Shown in pieces: positions 42,806 through 51,394 of a stretch of DNA of 64,000 bases; the stretch's first letter is position 1; the number at the start of each line of letters is the position of its first letter. Made by a program: the position numbers and the translations under genes. Below the pieces are notes generated by a model. It saw only the letters and a program-made list of their open reading frames with translations, did no database searches and had not been told where the DNA came from. Origin of the DNA: Calditrichia bacterium (GTDB lineage: Bacteria; Calditrichota; Calditrichia; RBG-13-44-9; J075); contig JACKAP010000008.1 in assembly GCA_020635015.1 (NCBI GenBank), forward strand, positions 1 to 64,000, in the 5' to 3' direction.

Positions 42806-43161
42806 GTGCCAATATTAAAAAAGGTGGGTTGGGGAATGTGATGCGATGCAACATTCGGATGGCAATTTTTTACGATCGTTAATCAAGTGCCAGACGACAC
42901 TTATCTCCTTCGTGGCAGGATCTCCCTCCTACCCGTGCGCCTCGCGTGGCAATTCGGGCAGGAGGGGATCATGCCTTTTTTTACATATCGCTAATCTAAC
43001 TCAGACAGAGAAGATAATCAATCCCCGGCGCCGTCAAATTGATGAAGATCAATCCCGGCAGTTAAACCCGCTGCTACTTGACTTTTTCGGTCGATAGGCC
43101 TAACTTGCCAGGCACGACAAATGAAATCTTCAATAGATTGACTTTTGCAACGCAGGTGATT
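42806..43161. other. gap before the GAF histidine kinase
   Basis: No gene recognised. It holds GGCAGGATCTCCCTCC and GGGCAGGAGGGGATC (about 42916-42971), which can pair weakly, and no clear promoter. The kinase ORF opens at 43078 but its good start is 43162. Confidence 0.4.
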
Positions 43162-44517
43162 ATGTCCACGACGACCAGCATTACTCCACTGCGCCTGATA
43201 ACCCTCTATGAGGTTAGCCGGCAAATCAACTCCCAACTTAATCTGGATAAACTGCTGGATGAAATTATGGACCAGGCCATTGCCCTGCTGCGGGCGGAAA
43301 AGGGGTTGGTCCTGCTCCGGGAAGCGGAAGGCGGAGAGTTGGGGGTGAAGGTTGCCCGTCAGATGGACCGGCAGAACCTGATCGACGCAGTGGCGATGAG
43401 CCGCAGCGTCATCGAACGGGTGGAAAAAGAGGGGGAGCCGGTGCTGCTGCAGAAAGTGCCTGACATCCCCGGGGAGGATGCCACCAAGAGCATGGTGATG
43501 TTTAAGCTCAAATCGATCATCTGCGTGCCCCTGAAGGCGAAGGATCAGCTGATCGGTGCTATCTATCTGGATACCACCGACAAAGCGTGTTTCTTTAAAG
43601 ATGCCGATCTGGAATTCCTGGAGGCTTTTGCCAATCTGGCCTGCATCGCCATTGAAAATGCCCGCAGCTATCAGGAAATCGAGCATCTGAACGCCAACCT
43701 CGAACAGAAGGTGGCGCAGCGTACCCGGGAACTACAGGAAAAAAATGCCCAACTGACCGACGCCAATCAGAAGCTGCGTGACACCCAGATGCAGTTGATC
43801 CGCTCGGAAAAAATGGCCTCCCTGGGCAATCTGGCGGCAGGGGTGGCGCACGAGATCAACAATCCCCTCGGTTCACTCAACGGCAATATGGATGTCTTTG
43901 TGCGCAGCTTTGATGCGATACGCAAAGGGCTGGAGAGCGATGATCCCGAGGCGCGGAAAAAAGCCTATAAGGCAGCGCTTAATCTGGAGAACCTCTCCCG
44001 GGTGAGCAAGACCGCCTGCGAACGCATCTCCCATATCGTTCGCGCCCTGCGCAATTTTGCGCGTCTTGATGAGGAAGAATTCAAACAGGTTGACCTCCAC
44101 GAAGGGCTGGAGAGCACCCTGGTGCTGTTGGAAAATCGGTATCGCGACCGGATCGAGATCATTAAAGAGTACGGAGAACTGCCGCAGATCTTCTGCCAGG
44201 CAGCCCAGATCAACCAGGTATTTATGAACCTCCTGCTCAATGCCTGTGAAGCGATCCTGGAAACCGGCAAGATCTATATTCGCACCGCAATGTCTGGCAA
44301 TGAGATCAACGTCAGCTTCCGCGACACCGGCGTGGGGATTGCTCCGGAACAACTTGCGAAAATCTACGATCCCGGCTATACCACCAAAGGAGTGCGGGTG
44401 GGGGTAGGGCTGGGACTGGCGATCTGCTATAAAATTATGGAAGAGCACGGCGGCAGGATCGTGGCAGAAAGTCGGGTAGGGGAGGGCAGTACCTTCACCC
44501 TGACCCTACCGCTTTAA
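43162..44517 (+). CDS. GAF-domain sensor histidine kinase
   Basis: 451 residues. GAF domain (~20-165), coiled coil (~170-215, EHLNANLEQKVAQRTRELQ), HisKA with H-box GVAHEINNPLGS (H230), and HATPase with N-box NLLLNACEAI, G1 DTGVGIAPEQ and G2 GVGLGLAICYK. Soluble cytoplasmic kinase without transmembrane segments. The AGGTGA site and ATG 43162 are chosen over the non-conserved upstream frame. No response regulator is adjacent on this strand. Its stop TAA (44515-44517) overlaps the stop of the convergent gene. Confidence 0.88.
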   Translation: MSTTTSITPLRLITLYEVSRQINSQLNLDKLLDEIMDQAIALLRAEKGLVLLREAEGGELGVKVARQMDRQNLIDAVAMSRSVIERVEKEGEPVLLQKVPDIPGEDATKSMVMFKLKSIICVPLKAKDQLIGAIYLDTTDKACFFKDADLEFLEAFANLACIAIENARSYQEIEHLNANLEQKVAQRTRELQEKNAQLTDANQKLRDTQMQLIRSEKMASLGNLAAGVAHEINNPLGSLNGNMDVFVRSFDAIRKGLESDDPEARKKAYKAALNLENLSRVSKTACERISHIVRALRNFARLDEEEFKQVDLHEGLESTLVLLENRYRDRIEIIKEYGELPQIFCQAAQINQVFMNLLLNACEAILETGKIYIRTAMSGNEINVSFRDTGVGIAPEQLAKIYDPGYTTKGVRVGVGLGLAICYKIMEEHGGRIVAESRVGEGSTFTLTLPL

Positions 44518-46439
44518 GCTTGATCGGCCAACAATACATTCAACTCTTTTATCACCGACTCCAAGCTCGGATAGCGCTGTTTGCGCTCCTTCTCGAGCAT
44601 TTTAGCCAGCATTGCTTCCAGTTCCGGCGATATATCCGCTTTCAGGCTGCCGGCTTTGGGTGGGATTTCGTGCACGATGGCATAGATATAAGCCGCTTCG
44701 TTGGTGGCGGTATAGGGCAGCCTGTCGGTGAACATTTCGTAAAAGACCATTCCCAGTGAATAGATATCTGCGCGATGGTCCGCCTCCAGGCCGGCCACCT
44801 GCTCCGGCGACATATAGGCCAGGGTGCCCATGGTGCTCCCGGTGCGGGTAAGTTTGGAATCCTTTTCCTTCAGGATCTTGGCCAGCCCGAAGTCGGTGAG
44901 CTTTGCGATGCCGGAACGATCGATCATGATGTTGTCCGGCTTGATGTCGCGGTGGATAATATTGTTCTGGTGGGCGCAATCTAAGCCCCGGGCGATCTGC
45001 AACGCCAGGGCGAGTTTCTCCGGCAATGTGGCCGCACCCTGCCGATTCCATTCGCTCAGCGTCGGACCGTCGATAAATTCCATCACGATAAAGGGAATGC
45101 CGTGCGCTTCGTCGATCTCGTAAATCGTGGCAATATTAGGATGGTTCAGTGCCGAGGCGGCCCGCGCTTCCAGGAAAAAACGCTTGCGGAATTCCGCCTC
45201 CCGGAGCATCTCGAAAGAGAGTGTCTTCAGAGCGACCGTGCGCTCCAGGCGAATGTCACGGGCCTTAAAAACCGTGCCCATACCGCCCCGTCCCAACTCT
45301 TCCAGGATCTGGTAATGGCTCATCATCTTTCCGGGAAGCGTGTTTTGCTCAAGGTCCGGCGACGGTAAGTTCAGCCCCCTGGCCGGCACGGCTGCATTCC
45401 GGTATACCGAGTCTTTGAACAGCTCTTCCTTTTCCCGCCGCAGCCATTTCTCGAAGAAGTAATTGGCAATACAGATACGCTCCCCGTCGCTGCAGAGGTA
45501 ACCGAGTTGAATCAGGCTGTGCAGCGATTTGGCCAGATTCTCCTGTTGAATGGCGGTTTTGTGCGCCAACTCCCCGGAGGTGATATGCGCCTGCTCCAGC
45601 ACAAACCAAATGATGAGCTTCTCATTGTTGTCGAGATAGTCGAAGTCGACCGCAAAAAAGTGCGAGACCATGTCATCGTTGCTGATATCCTGGATCACCG
45701 TTTCCAGATCGCCGCTTTCGAAAAGGCGTTTGCAGAGCAGTTGCACCAGGTAGGGATGGCGGTTGGTGCGTTGCAGGATTTCGGCGGCAGCCGGTTCATC
45801 AAACTGGCCCTGGCGGATCAGGGCGCGGGCATCATCTTCCCAAAAGCAGCCCAGATAGAGCGGAGGGATGAAGCCGTGCAAAAACGGCGAGGTATCCGGG
45901 GTAGCGCTCTCTTCCAGGCGCATCAGGCGCTTGGTGGCGCAGATAATTGTGCGGATGTTTTCCCCTTGCTGAAAGATCCGGCGTAACCGGGGCATCACTT
46001 CCGGATTCTGTTTTTCCACCGCAATCAACTCTTCACATTCGTCGCAGAGCAGCAGCAGGGTGCGGTTATGCTGGCGGGCGCTTTTAAGCAGCGTGCGCAG
46101 GATTTCTACCAGGCTTTTGTCCTCCAAATCATCAACCGCAATCCCCAGCGGCAGGAAGCGTTCTCCGGCATCTTCGATGCTTTCCAGCAGCGATTCGGTG
46201 AGGCCTTCCAGGTCGCCGGCCCCCTGCATGTTCCAGAACAGGCTGACATAGCGGGTGGCATATTCCCCCTGGGAGGAGAGATATTCGATTTGCTTCAGCA
46301 AAGACGTTTTGCCCATTCGGCGGGTACCGGTAATCCAGAGATAGCTATGGCTGCCGTCCAGGATTTCGCCGAGCATTTTCCGCCGCCCGAAGAAAGCTTC
46401 GCCCCGTACCCAATTGCCGGCGATGAAGGGATTTTTCAT
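44514..46439 (-). CDS. fusion of STAND/AAA ATPase and Ser/Thr protein kinase
   Basis: 641 residues. The N-terminal ATPase (~1-250) starts NPFIAGNWVRGEAFFGRRKML, with Walker A TGTRRMGKTSLL (~36-47) and Walker B LLLLCDECEEL (~129). A winged-helix-like linker (~255-345) with a small regulatory region follows. The C-terminal kinase (~372-640) has GRGGMGTVFKARD, the VALKTL lysine, HRDIKPDN (~495) and DFGLAK. This order, ATPase before kinase, is the reverse of most bacterial kinases with C-terminal sensors. Cytoplasmic, no membrane helix. The start overlaps the end of the upstream gene by 4 nt (ATGA-type). Its ATPase resembles that of the neighbour at 46436-48538, suggesting the two ATPases form a hetero-complex. 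The kinase substrate is unknown. Confidence 0.87.
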   Translation of the reverse strand: MKNPFIAGNWVRGEAFFGRRKMLGEILDGSHSYLWITGTRRMGKTSLLKQIEYLSSQGEYATRYVSLFWNMQGAGDLEGLTESLLESIEDAGERFLPLGIAVDDLEDKSLVEILRTLLKSARQHNRTLLLLCDECEELIAVEKQNPEVMPRLRRIFQQGENIRTIICATKRLMRLEESATPDTSPFLHGFIPPLYLGCFWEDDARALIRQGQFDEPAAAEILQRTNRHPYLVQLLCKRLFESGDLETVIQDISNDDMVSHFFAVDFDYLDNNEKLIIWFVLEQAHITSGELAHKTAIQQENLAKSLHSLIQLGYLCSDGERICIANYFFEKWLRREKEELFKDSVYRNAAVPARGLNLPSPDLEQNTLPGKMMSHYQILEELGRGGMGTVFKARDIRLERTVALKTLSFEMLREAEFRKRFFLEARAASALNHPNIATIYEIDEAHGIPFIVMEFIDGPTLSEWNRQGAATLPEKLALALQIARGLDCAHQNNIIHRDIKPDNIMIDRSGIAKLTDFGLAKILKEKDSKLTRTGSTMGTLAYMSPEQVAGLEADHRADIYSLGMVFYEMFTDRLPYTATNEAAYIYAIVHEIPPKAGSLKADISPELEAMLAKMLEKERKQRYPSLESVIKELNVLLADQA

Positions 46440-48538
46440 ACATCCTCGCTTTCGAGAACTTTCGCTTTGGCCCGCTCCACATCCTCCGCCGTGATCACCC
46501 TCCGCCGTGCTTCGATGACATGGCTGATGATATTCACGCAGAATTTTTGAATACGATACGGCACATTATCGCTATATTCAATGATTTTGTCAACCGCTGC
46601 CGCTTCGTAGCGGAAGATGCCTTTGACCGGTTGACGGATTAATGCCTCCGCAGCCTGCCGGTCAATGCTGTCCACCGGAATTTCCTCAAAAAAATTATAC
46701 CAGGGGCTGCCTTCGCTCTCCCAGCGTTTGCGGATGAAACTGCCGGACATCACCGCCACCAGGTGCTCTGCAAATGTTTTCATGAAGATGCTGCGCAGCT
46801 TCTGGTTGGCCCGTTCGCTGTAGGCGTTGAGTTCATCCACCTCATCGATCAGCATGACCAGCTTCAGGCGTTTGCTGCTCAGCGGTTTCAGGAGCGCCAG
46901 GATCTGCTTGATATCCGCGCTGAAATCCCGCGCACTGTAATCGCTGTCGCCGGATTTGATGCGCAGGCCCTCCGGCAGCCGAATATGGGATTCGCATCCA
47001 TCGACGATATCGTGCATCATCACCGCAAAAAACCGCTGCTCCGGGGTGCCCTGCAGATCGATATATACCGGCACAAAAAAATATTCCCGGTCCGGCGTTT
47101 GCTCCAGATGTTGCTTGAGCTGATGCAGCAATGACGTCTTGCCGATGCGCCGGGGGCCGTAGATCATCAGGCTGTTGTTGTGCAGGGTATTGACGATTTT
47201 ATGAAGCAGCTGTTCCCGGCCGAAAAACATCTTGGGATTGCGCACCGGCGCGCCGGCGATGTAGGGATTATAGCGGTTCACAAAAGCGATGCGGCGTTTG
47301 ATCAGGAGGTTGGCTGCCAGTGCCCCCGCCAGCAACACCAGCAGGGTGACGATGCTGTAGTAAAATACGGGCGTCTGATAATAGGGCGGCTTACGGAGCA
47401 CCGTCAGGGGGAAGGCGGCACTATGGCGCAGCGCATCGACATCGTAGGCGGTAATGATGATGCGGTTCTCGCCCATCTGCAGCGGCATGCGCTCCCGGAA
47501 TTGGAACTGCGTACTCTGCTCCGGCGAGGGAGGACGGCGCTGCAGGGGGTCGCCCTTCGCGTCGCGGTAGACTTCTCCATTGAGGGTGAATTCGTAATAG
47601 TCGATTCCCTGATCGTCTCCCAGGGAACCGCTTACCCAGATTGAATCATGCCGGGTCTCTGACTGCTCGCTGGAAAACAGCACCACCGGGGCCACGGTAA
47701 CACGTACGGTATCCGGCTCCAGGGGGTCCGGGAGTTCAATGCCGGCTTGTTCGATCTCCAATTCAGTGCGGCGCAGCCAGCCGTCGACGCCGCGGTACTG
47801 AGGCTCGCTGCGGGCCACCTCGCTGAAGCTGCGATAAGCTGACTGGTAATTGCCGCTGAGAAATTGAGCCAGTCCTTCATCGAACAAACGATTGGCGGCA
47901 GCGGTGTTGCGATTATCCGCTGTTTCCTGCCGTCCTTCAGCCAACTGCTGCATCAGGCGTTCTACGATCATGCTGCTGGCATTTTCCGGAGATAGAGATC
48001 TGATTTCCCGGACAATCCCGCGGGCCCGCGGGAAATCATCCTGTGCCAGCGCATCCGCCAGAGCGTTCCAGCTTGCGGTGAGGACGGCGGCATCACCAGC
48101 TGTGCCGGGAGCTTCGGCAATTGAGTGGTGTAGGGCTGCCAGGCTGTCGCTGGCGGTCTGGATGCGCTGTAAAATTCCCTGATATTTGAGCAGCGTACTA
48201 TAAAATTCGGTTTTTTTCACCGTTCCCCAGGAAAGCGATTTGGAGAAATTGGCTTCTGCCTTCTCAAAATCACCCTGGTTATAATAAGCAACTCCCAGCC
48301 AGTAAAAAGGCACATAGTTGACCAGTTGCAGGGCATAGGTCTCCGCCTCGAATTGCGGCGCCGGCTTGCGCTGCAGCGCTTTCTCCAGTTCTGGCACTGC
48401 CCGTGACCAGTCGCTGGCGGCAATCGCCTCCTGGGCATTGGTGTAGTAGGTATACCACTGCTCCTGGGAGCGCGCGGTTACGGCGAGCAGCAGTGCGATG
48501 ACACAGAAAATGCTGGATATGTGGCTTCGTCGCTCCAT
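46436..48538 (-). CDS. periplasmic TPR / transmembrane / cytoplasmic ATPase protein
   Basis: 700 residues. Signal peptide (~1-24), TPR-like repeats (~25-230), a beta region (~245-365), a transmembrane helix (~373-396), then an ATPase whose opening NPYIAGAPVRNPKMFFGREQLL parallels the neighbour's. Walker A YGPRRIGKTSLL (~445), Walker B VMLIDEVDEL (~541), and a helical lid to the C-terminus. It should cross the inner membrane once, with TPRs outside and the ATPase inside. It sits between an outer-membrane barrel gene and the ATPase-kinase gene in one operon, so it may relay envelope signals to the kinase. Confidence 0.85.
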   Translation of the reverse strand: MERRSHISSIFCVIALLLAVTARSQEQWYTYYTNAQEAIAASDWSRAVPELEKALQRKPAPQFEAETYALQLVNYVPFYWLGVAYYNQGDFEKAEANFSKSLSWGTVKKTEFYSTLLKYQGILQRIQTASDSLAALHHSIAEAPGTAGDAAVLTASWNALADALAQDDFPRARGIVREIRSLSPENASSMIVERLMQQLAEGRQETADNRNTAAANRLFDEGLAQFLSGNYQSAYRSFSEVARSEPQYRGVDGWLRRTELEIEQAGIELPDPLEPDTVRVTVAPVVLFSSEQSETRHDSIWVSGSLGDDQGIDYYEFTLNGEVYRDAKGDPLQRRPPSPEQSTQFQFRERMPLQMGENRIIITAYDVDALRHSAAFPLTVLRKPPYYQTPVFYYSIVTLLVLLAGALAANLLIKRRIAFVNRYNPYIAGAPVRNPKMFFGREQLLHKIVNTLHNNSLMIYGPRRIGKTSLLHQLKQHLEQTPDREYFFVPVYIDLQGTPEQRFFAVMMHDIVDGCESHIRLPEGLRIKSGDSDYSARDFSADIKQILALLKPLSSKRLKLVMLIDEVDELNAYSERANQKLRSIFMKTFAEHLVAVMSGSFIRKRWESEGSPWYNFFEEIPVDSIDRQAAEALIRQPVKGIFRYEAAAVDKIIEYSDNVPYRIQKFCVNIISHVIEARRRVITAEDVERAKAKVLESEDV

Positions 48539-48550
48539 GCGCTAGGTCCC

Positions 48551-49981
48551 TCAAAACACATAAATGGTCGTCCCCACCAGGGTTATCGCTTTGGAGGTAA
48601 CATCCATAGCGCCGTCCAGGCGAAGCTTATCTCCCCAGAAGAAACCCAGGCCGGCGGTGGCGTGATGATATCCTTTCTCCTCCGGAAAAAGCGGCTGGAA
48701 CGCTGCCTGGCCTTCCCGGGCGTGGGCGATATGTCCGGGATCGTAATAATAACCGATTCGCAGCGGCAGCCGGAGTTTCCTGGCGCCCACTTTCAGGATA
48801 TATTCCACCCCGGCATGAAATTCCCAGCCGTCTTCCAGCACCAGGTCGTTCTGCTTTTCCGGGTCGATCCCTCCCGGCAGATCGTCCTGGATCAGATTGC
48901 GGGGGTCGCGGCCGCTGCGGCTCTTCTCTGCCGGCGAGAGCAACTCGCTGTAGCGCACCCGCACCAGGTCGAGGGCAATATTAAGCCGGCCGCGATATTT
49001 ATAAGCGATGCCGATCCCATAAGCATCGGGCAGATCATAGCGCACCCGGGTGGTGGTATCTTCCCGGGAAGCGAAGGTAATCAGCGAGTCGCCCCGGCTG
49101 ACGCTGTAGCGGGGCAGAAAAATATTGCTTTTCAGGTCGAATGCCGGACGATAATTGTAGACAAGGCCCACCATCAGCCGCTCGGATAAGTGACTGATCA
49201 TCCCGGCGCTGAAACCGATTCCCCAGCGCTTTTCATCGATGCTCTGGAGCAGATAGAGATTGTCGGCGGTAATGTGGTTCAGCCCCCGGTATTGCAGCGC
49301 CGGGCCGGGGAATTCGTTCTCATAATATTGCTCCTCATTGAGATGGTATTCCAGACGGGTCAGTCGCAGAGAGGCGCCGAAATTCAATCTCTCGGAGAAA
49401 CCCCAGGCGAGGGAGAGGCCGTTGTCGACGATCCGGGTCTTCAGCAGGGTTTTACGCGATGGGAAATTGCGTTGGATAACCGTTTCCACCGGCAGGGCGG
49501 GATCAACCTCTATCGTTTGCAGCGACTGGAATGAGAGCCGGGCATCGTAGATCACTTCCCGGAAGGTAGAGAGATGCAGGCGTTTATATTGCACCACCGC
49601 ACTGAGCAGCGCTTCATCGAAGAAGAGGTCGGTATGGCGCACCTCCATATCATCGGAACCGGTGACGACCGCAGGCTCGGAAAATTCCCGCACGCTTAAC
49701 TTGGTGCTGGGGGAGATCGCCGGTCGCACATAAAATACCAGTCCGGCTGGATTGATCGTGGCGGCGGTGGGATCGTCGGAAAGCGCGATGGCGGCACCGC
49801 CCATCGACAGCGGCCGGGCGGTGGGCGCGGAAAAGGATAATCGCAAATAACGCAAGTTAAACGAATTGAGCGGGCGGCGCTCGGCATCTCTATTTTGGGG
49901 AAAGACGGCAGGGGAGAGGAGGCCGGTGATGCAAAGGATGGCAAGCAGAAGTCCGCTCAATGTGTGTCGGTAAACGGCCAT
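48551..49981 (-). CDS. FadL/OmpP1-like outer-membrane beta-barrel protein
   Basis: 476 residues. Signal peptide (~1-28), then ARPLSMGGAAIALSDDPTAATINPAGLVF, the N-terminal signature of the OMPP1/FadL/TodX-type barrels (quoted in part: SMGGAAIALSDDPTAA). It continues with alternating strands to the end (TTIYVF). Family members transport hydrophobic compounds or act as channels. It lies 12 nt from the TPR-ATPase gene, so outer-membrane and inner-membrane parts are co-expressed. Confidence 0.83.
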   Translation of the reverse strand: MAVYRHTLSGLLLAILCITGLLSPAVFPQNRDAERRPLNSFNLRYLRLSFSAPTARPLSMGGAAIALSDDPTAATINPAGLVFYVRPAISPSTKLSVREFSEPAVVTGSDDMEVRHTDLFFDEALLSAVVQYKRLHLSTFREVIYDARLSFQSLQTIEVDPALPVETVIQRNFPSRKTLLKTRIVDNGLSLAWGFSERLNFGASLRLTRLEYHLNEEQYYENEFPGPALQYRGLNHITADNLYLLQSIDEKRWGIGFSAGMISHLSERLMVGLVYNYRPAFDLKSNIFLPRYSVSRGDSLITFASREDTTTRVRYDLPDAYGIGIAYKYRGRLNIALDLVRVRYSELLSPAEKSRSGRDPRNLIQDDLPGGIDPEKQNDLVLEDGWEFHAGVEYILKVGARKLRLPLRIGYYYDPGHIAHAREGQAAFQPLFPEEKGYHHATAGLGFFWGDKLRLDGAMDVTSKAITLVGTTIYVF

Positions 49982-50053
49982 TACCAGATTCCTCTACGGG
50001 ATAATGCGCTTTTCCGGAAATTACACAGGAAATATGGTAAATGCAGGGTAATT

Positions 50054-51394
50054 TTAAAAACGCAGGGTGAAGACGGTGCGGGTGTTGATTTCCGACTGCA
50101 CGCTGATGGTGCCCCGGTGCAGGCGCATGATCTGGCGGGAGAGGCTCAGGCCAATGCCGGAGCCGCCTTTTTTGGTGGTGAAGAAGGGGATGAAAATTTT
50201 GTCAAGCACTTCCGGGAGGATGCCCGGGCCGTTGTCTTCTACCTGGATCAACACCCGCCCTCGCTCATCCATTCGGGCGCTCAGGATCACCCGGGCCCCC
50301 GGCTGTTCGGCCACCGCCTGAATAGCGTTGAAGGCGAGATTGATCAGCACTTGCTCCACCAGTTCCGGATCGGCGGTCAGTTCCAGGGAGGCGGGGCGAA
50401 TCTCGCTGCGCAGGTCGACCTTTCCCGCGGCCGCCTGAGTGCGCATCAGCATGATGATGCGCTCAAACAAGCCCTGGATCGGGAAAATCTGGAAATTCGG
50501 CCGGGGAATGCGGGTGAGGTTGCGATAGGCATCGACAAAATTGGAAAGTCCTTCGCTGCGGTTGCGGATGGTCTGCAGGGCGTTGCTGATATCGTCGAGC
50601 GAATCCCCCGCCTCTCCGTTTGCCACCACATCCTTCAGCAGCTCATTGGCGGTTGAAGCCAGAGAAGATATCGGGGTGATGGAATTCATGATCTCGTGGG
50701 TGAGCACCCGGATCAGTTTCTGCCAGGCTTCCATCTCCTGCTCTTCCAGCTCTGCGCCGATATTCTGCAGGGAAACCAGGGTGTAGCGCTGGTGCTGCAG
50801 CTTGAACTCGGTGGCGTACACGGCCAGTTGCATCAACTGGTCGTGCTGCTTCAGCTTGATCAGGGCTTTCTGGCCCGAGGTCAACCGGAACAGCGCTTCG
50901 ACCAGTTTTTCGCTGCTGCCGGCCAGGGATTTGATGTTTTTGAGATGGGACACATTGAGCAGGCGCTTGGCGGCATTGTTGAGCAGGCTGACCTCGCCCT
51001 CGCTGTTAAAAGCGATCAGGCCGATCCCGACATGCTGCACCACGGTTTGCAGGTAGCGGAAGTGTTCTTCCTGAGCGGCGCGGGTTTTCTGGAATTTTTC
51101 GATCACCTCGTTGAAGGCGGCCTTGAGTTCATTGAAGGATGAGCCCAGTCCGGTATGGGCGAAGGTCTGGGAAAAATCGGAATATTTGATGGCATCCAGG
51201 AAGCGGGTGAGGTCGCGGTTGGTCTTTTCCACATAGGCGATCAGGCTGGTAAACTGGTAGACGATCAGGGCGGCGACGATCAGGGTCGCGGCATAATAGG
51301 AGGTCTGCAGAATCAGGAAATAGAGCAGGAAAATGAAGCCTCCCAACAGCAGTACTCGTCCGGCCAGCACGATCCGGAAACGTTTATAAACCAT
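50054..51394 (-). CDS. membrane sensor histidine kinase (NtrY/NtrB-like)
   Basis: 446 residues. Two transmembrane helices at the N-terminus (~10-45) with almost no periplasmic loop, a HAMP/PAS-like region (~80-200), H-box VLTHEIMNSITPISS (H near 238), and HATPase motifs NLAFNAIQAV, DNGPGI and GGSGIGLSLS. It overlaps the regulator gene by 11 nt, as cognate pairs do. The lack of a large periplasmic domain suggests sensing in the membrane or cytoplasm. Confidence 0.88.
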   Translation of the reverse strand: MVYKRFRIVLAGRVLLLGGFIFLLYFLILQTSYYAATLIVAALIVYQFTSLIAYVEKTNRDLTRFLDAIKYSDFSQTFAHTGLGSSFNELKAAFNEVIEKFQKTRAAQEEHFRYLQTVVQHVGIGLIAFNSEGEVSLLNNAAKRLLNVSHLKNIKSLAGSSEKLVEALFRLTSGQKALIKLKQHDQLMQLAVYATEFKLQHQRYTLVSLQNIGAELEEQEMEAWQKLIRVLTHEIMNSITPISSLASTANELLKDVVANGEAGDSLDDISNALQTIRNRSEGLSNFVDAYRNLTRIPRPNFQIFPIQGLFERIIMLMRTQAAAGKVDLRSEIRPASLELTADPELVEQVLINLAFNAIQAVAEQPGARVILSARMDERGRVLIQVEDNGPGILPEVLDKIFIPFFTTKKGGSGIGLSLSRQIMRLHRGTISVQSEINTRTVFTLRF

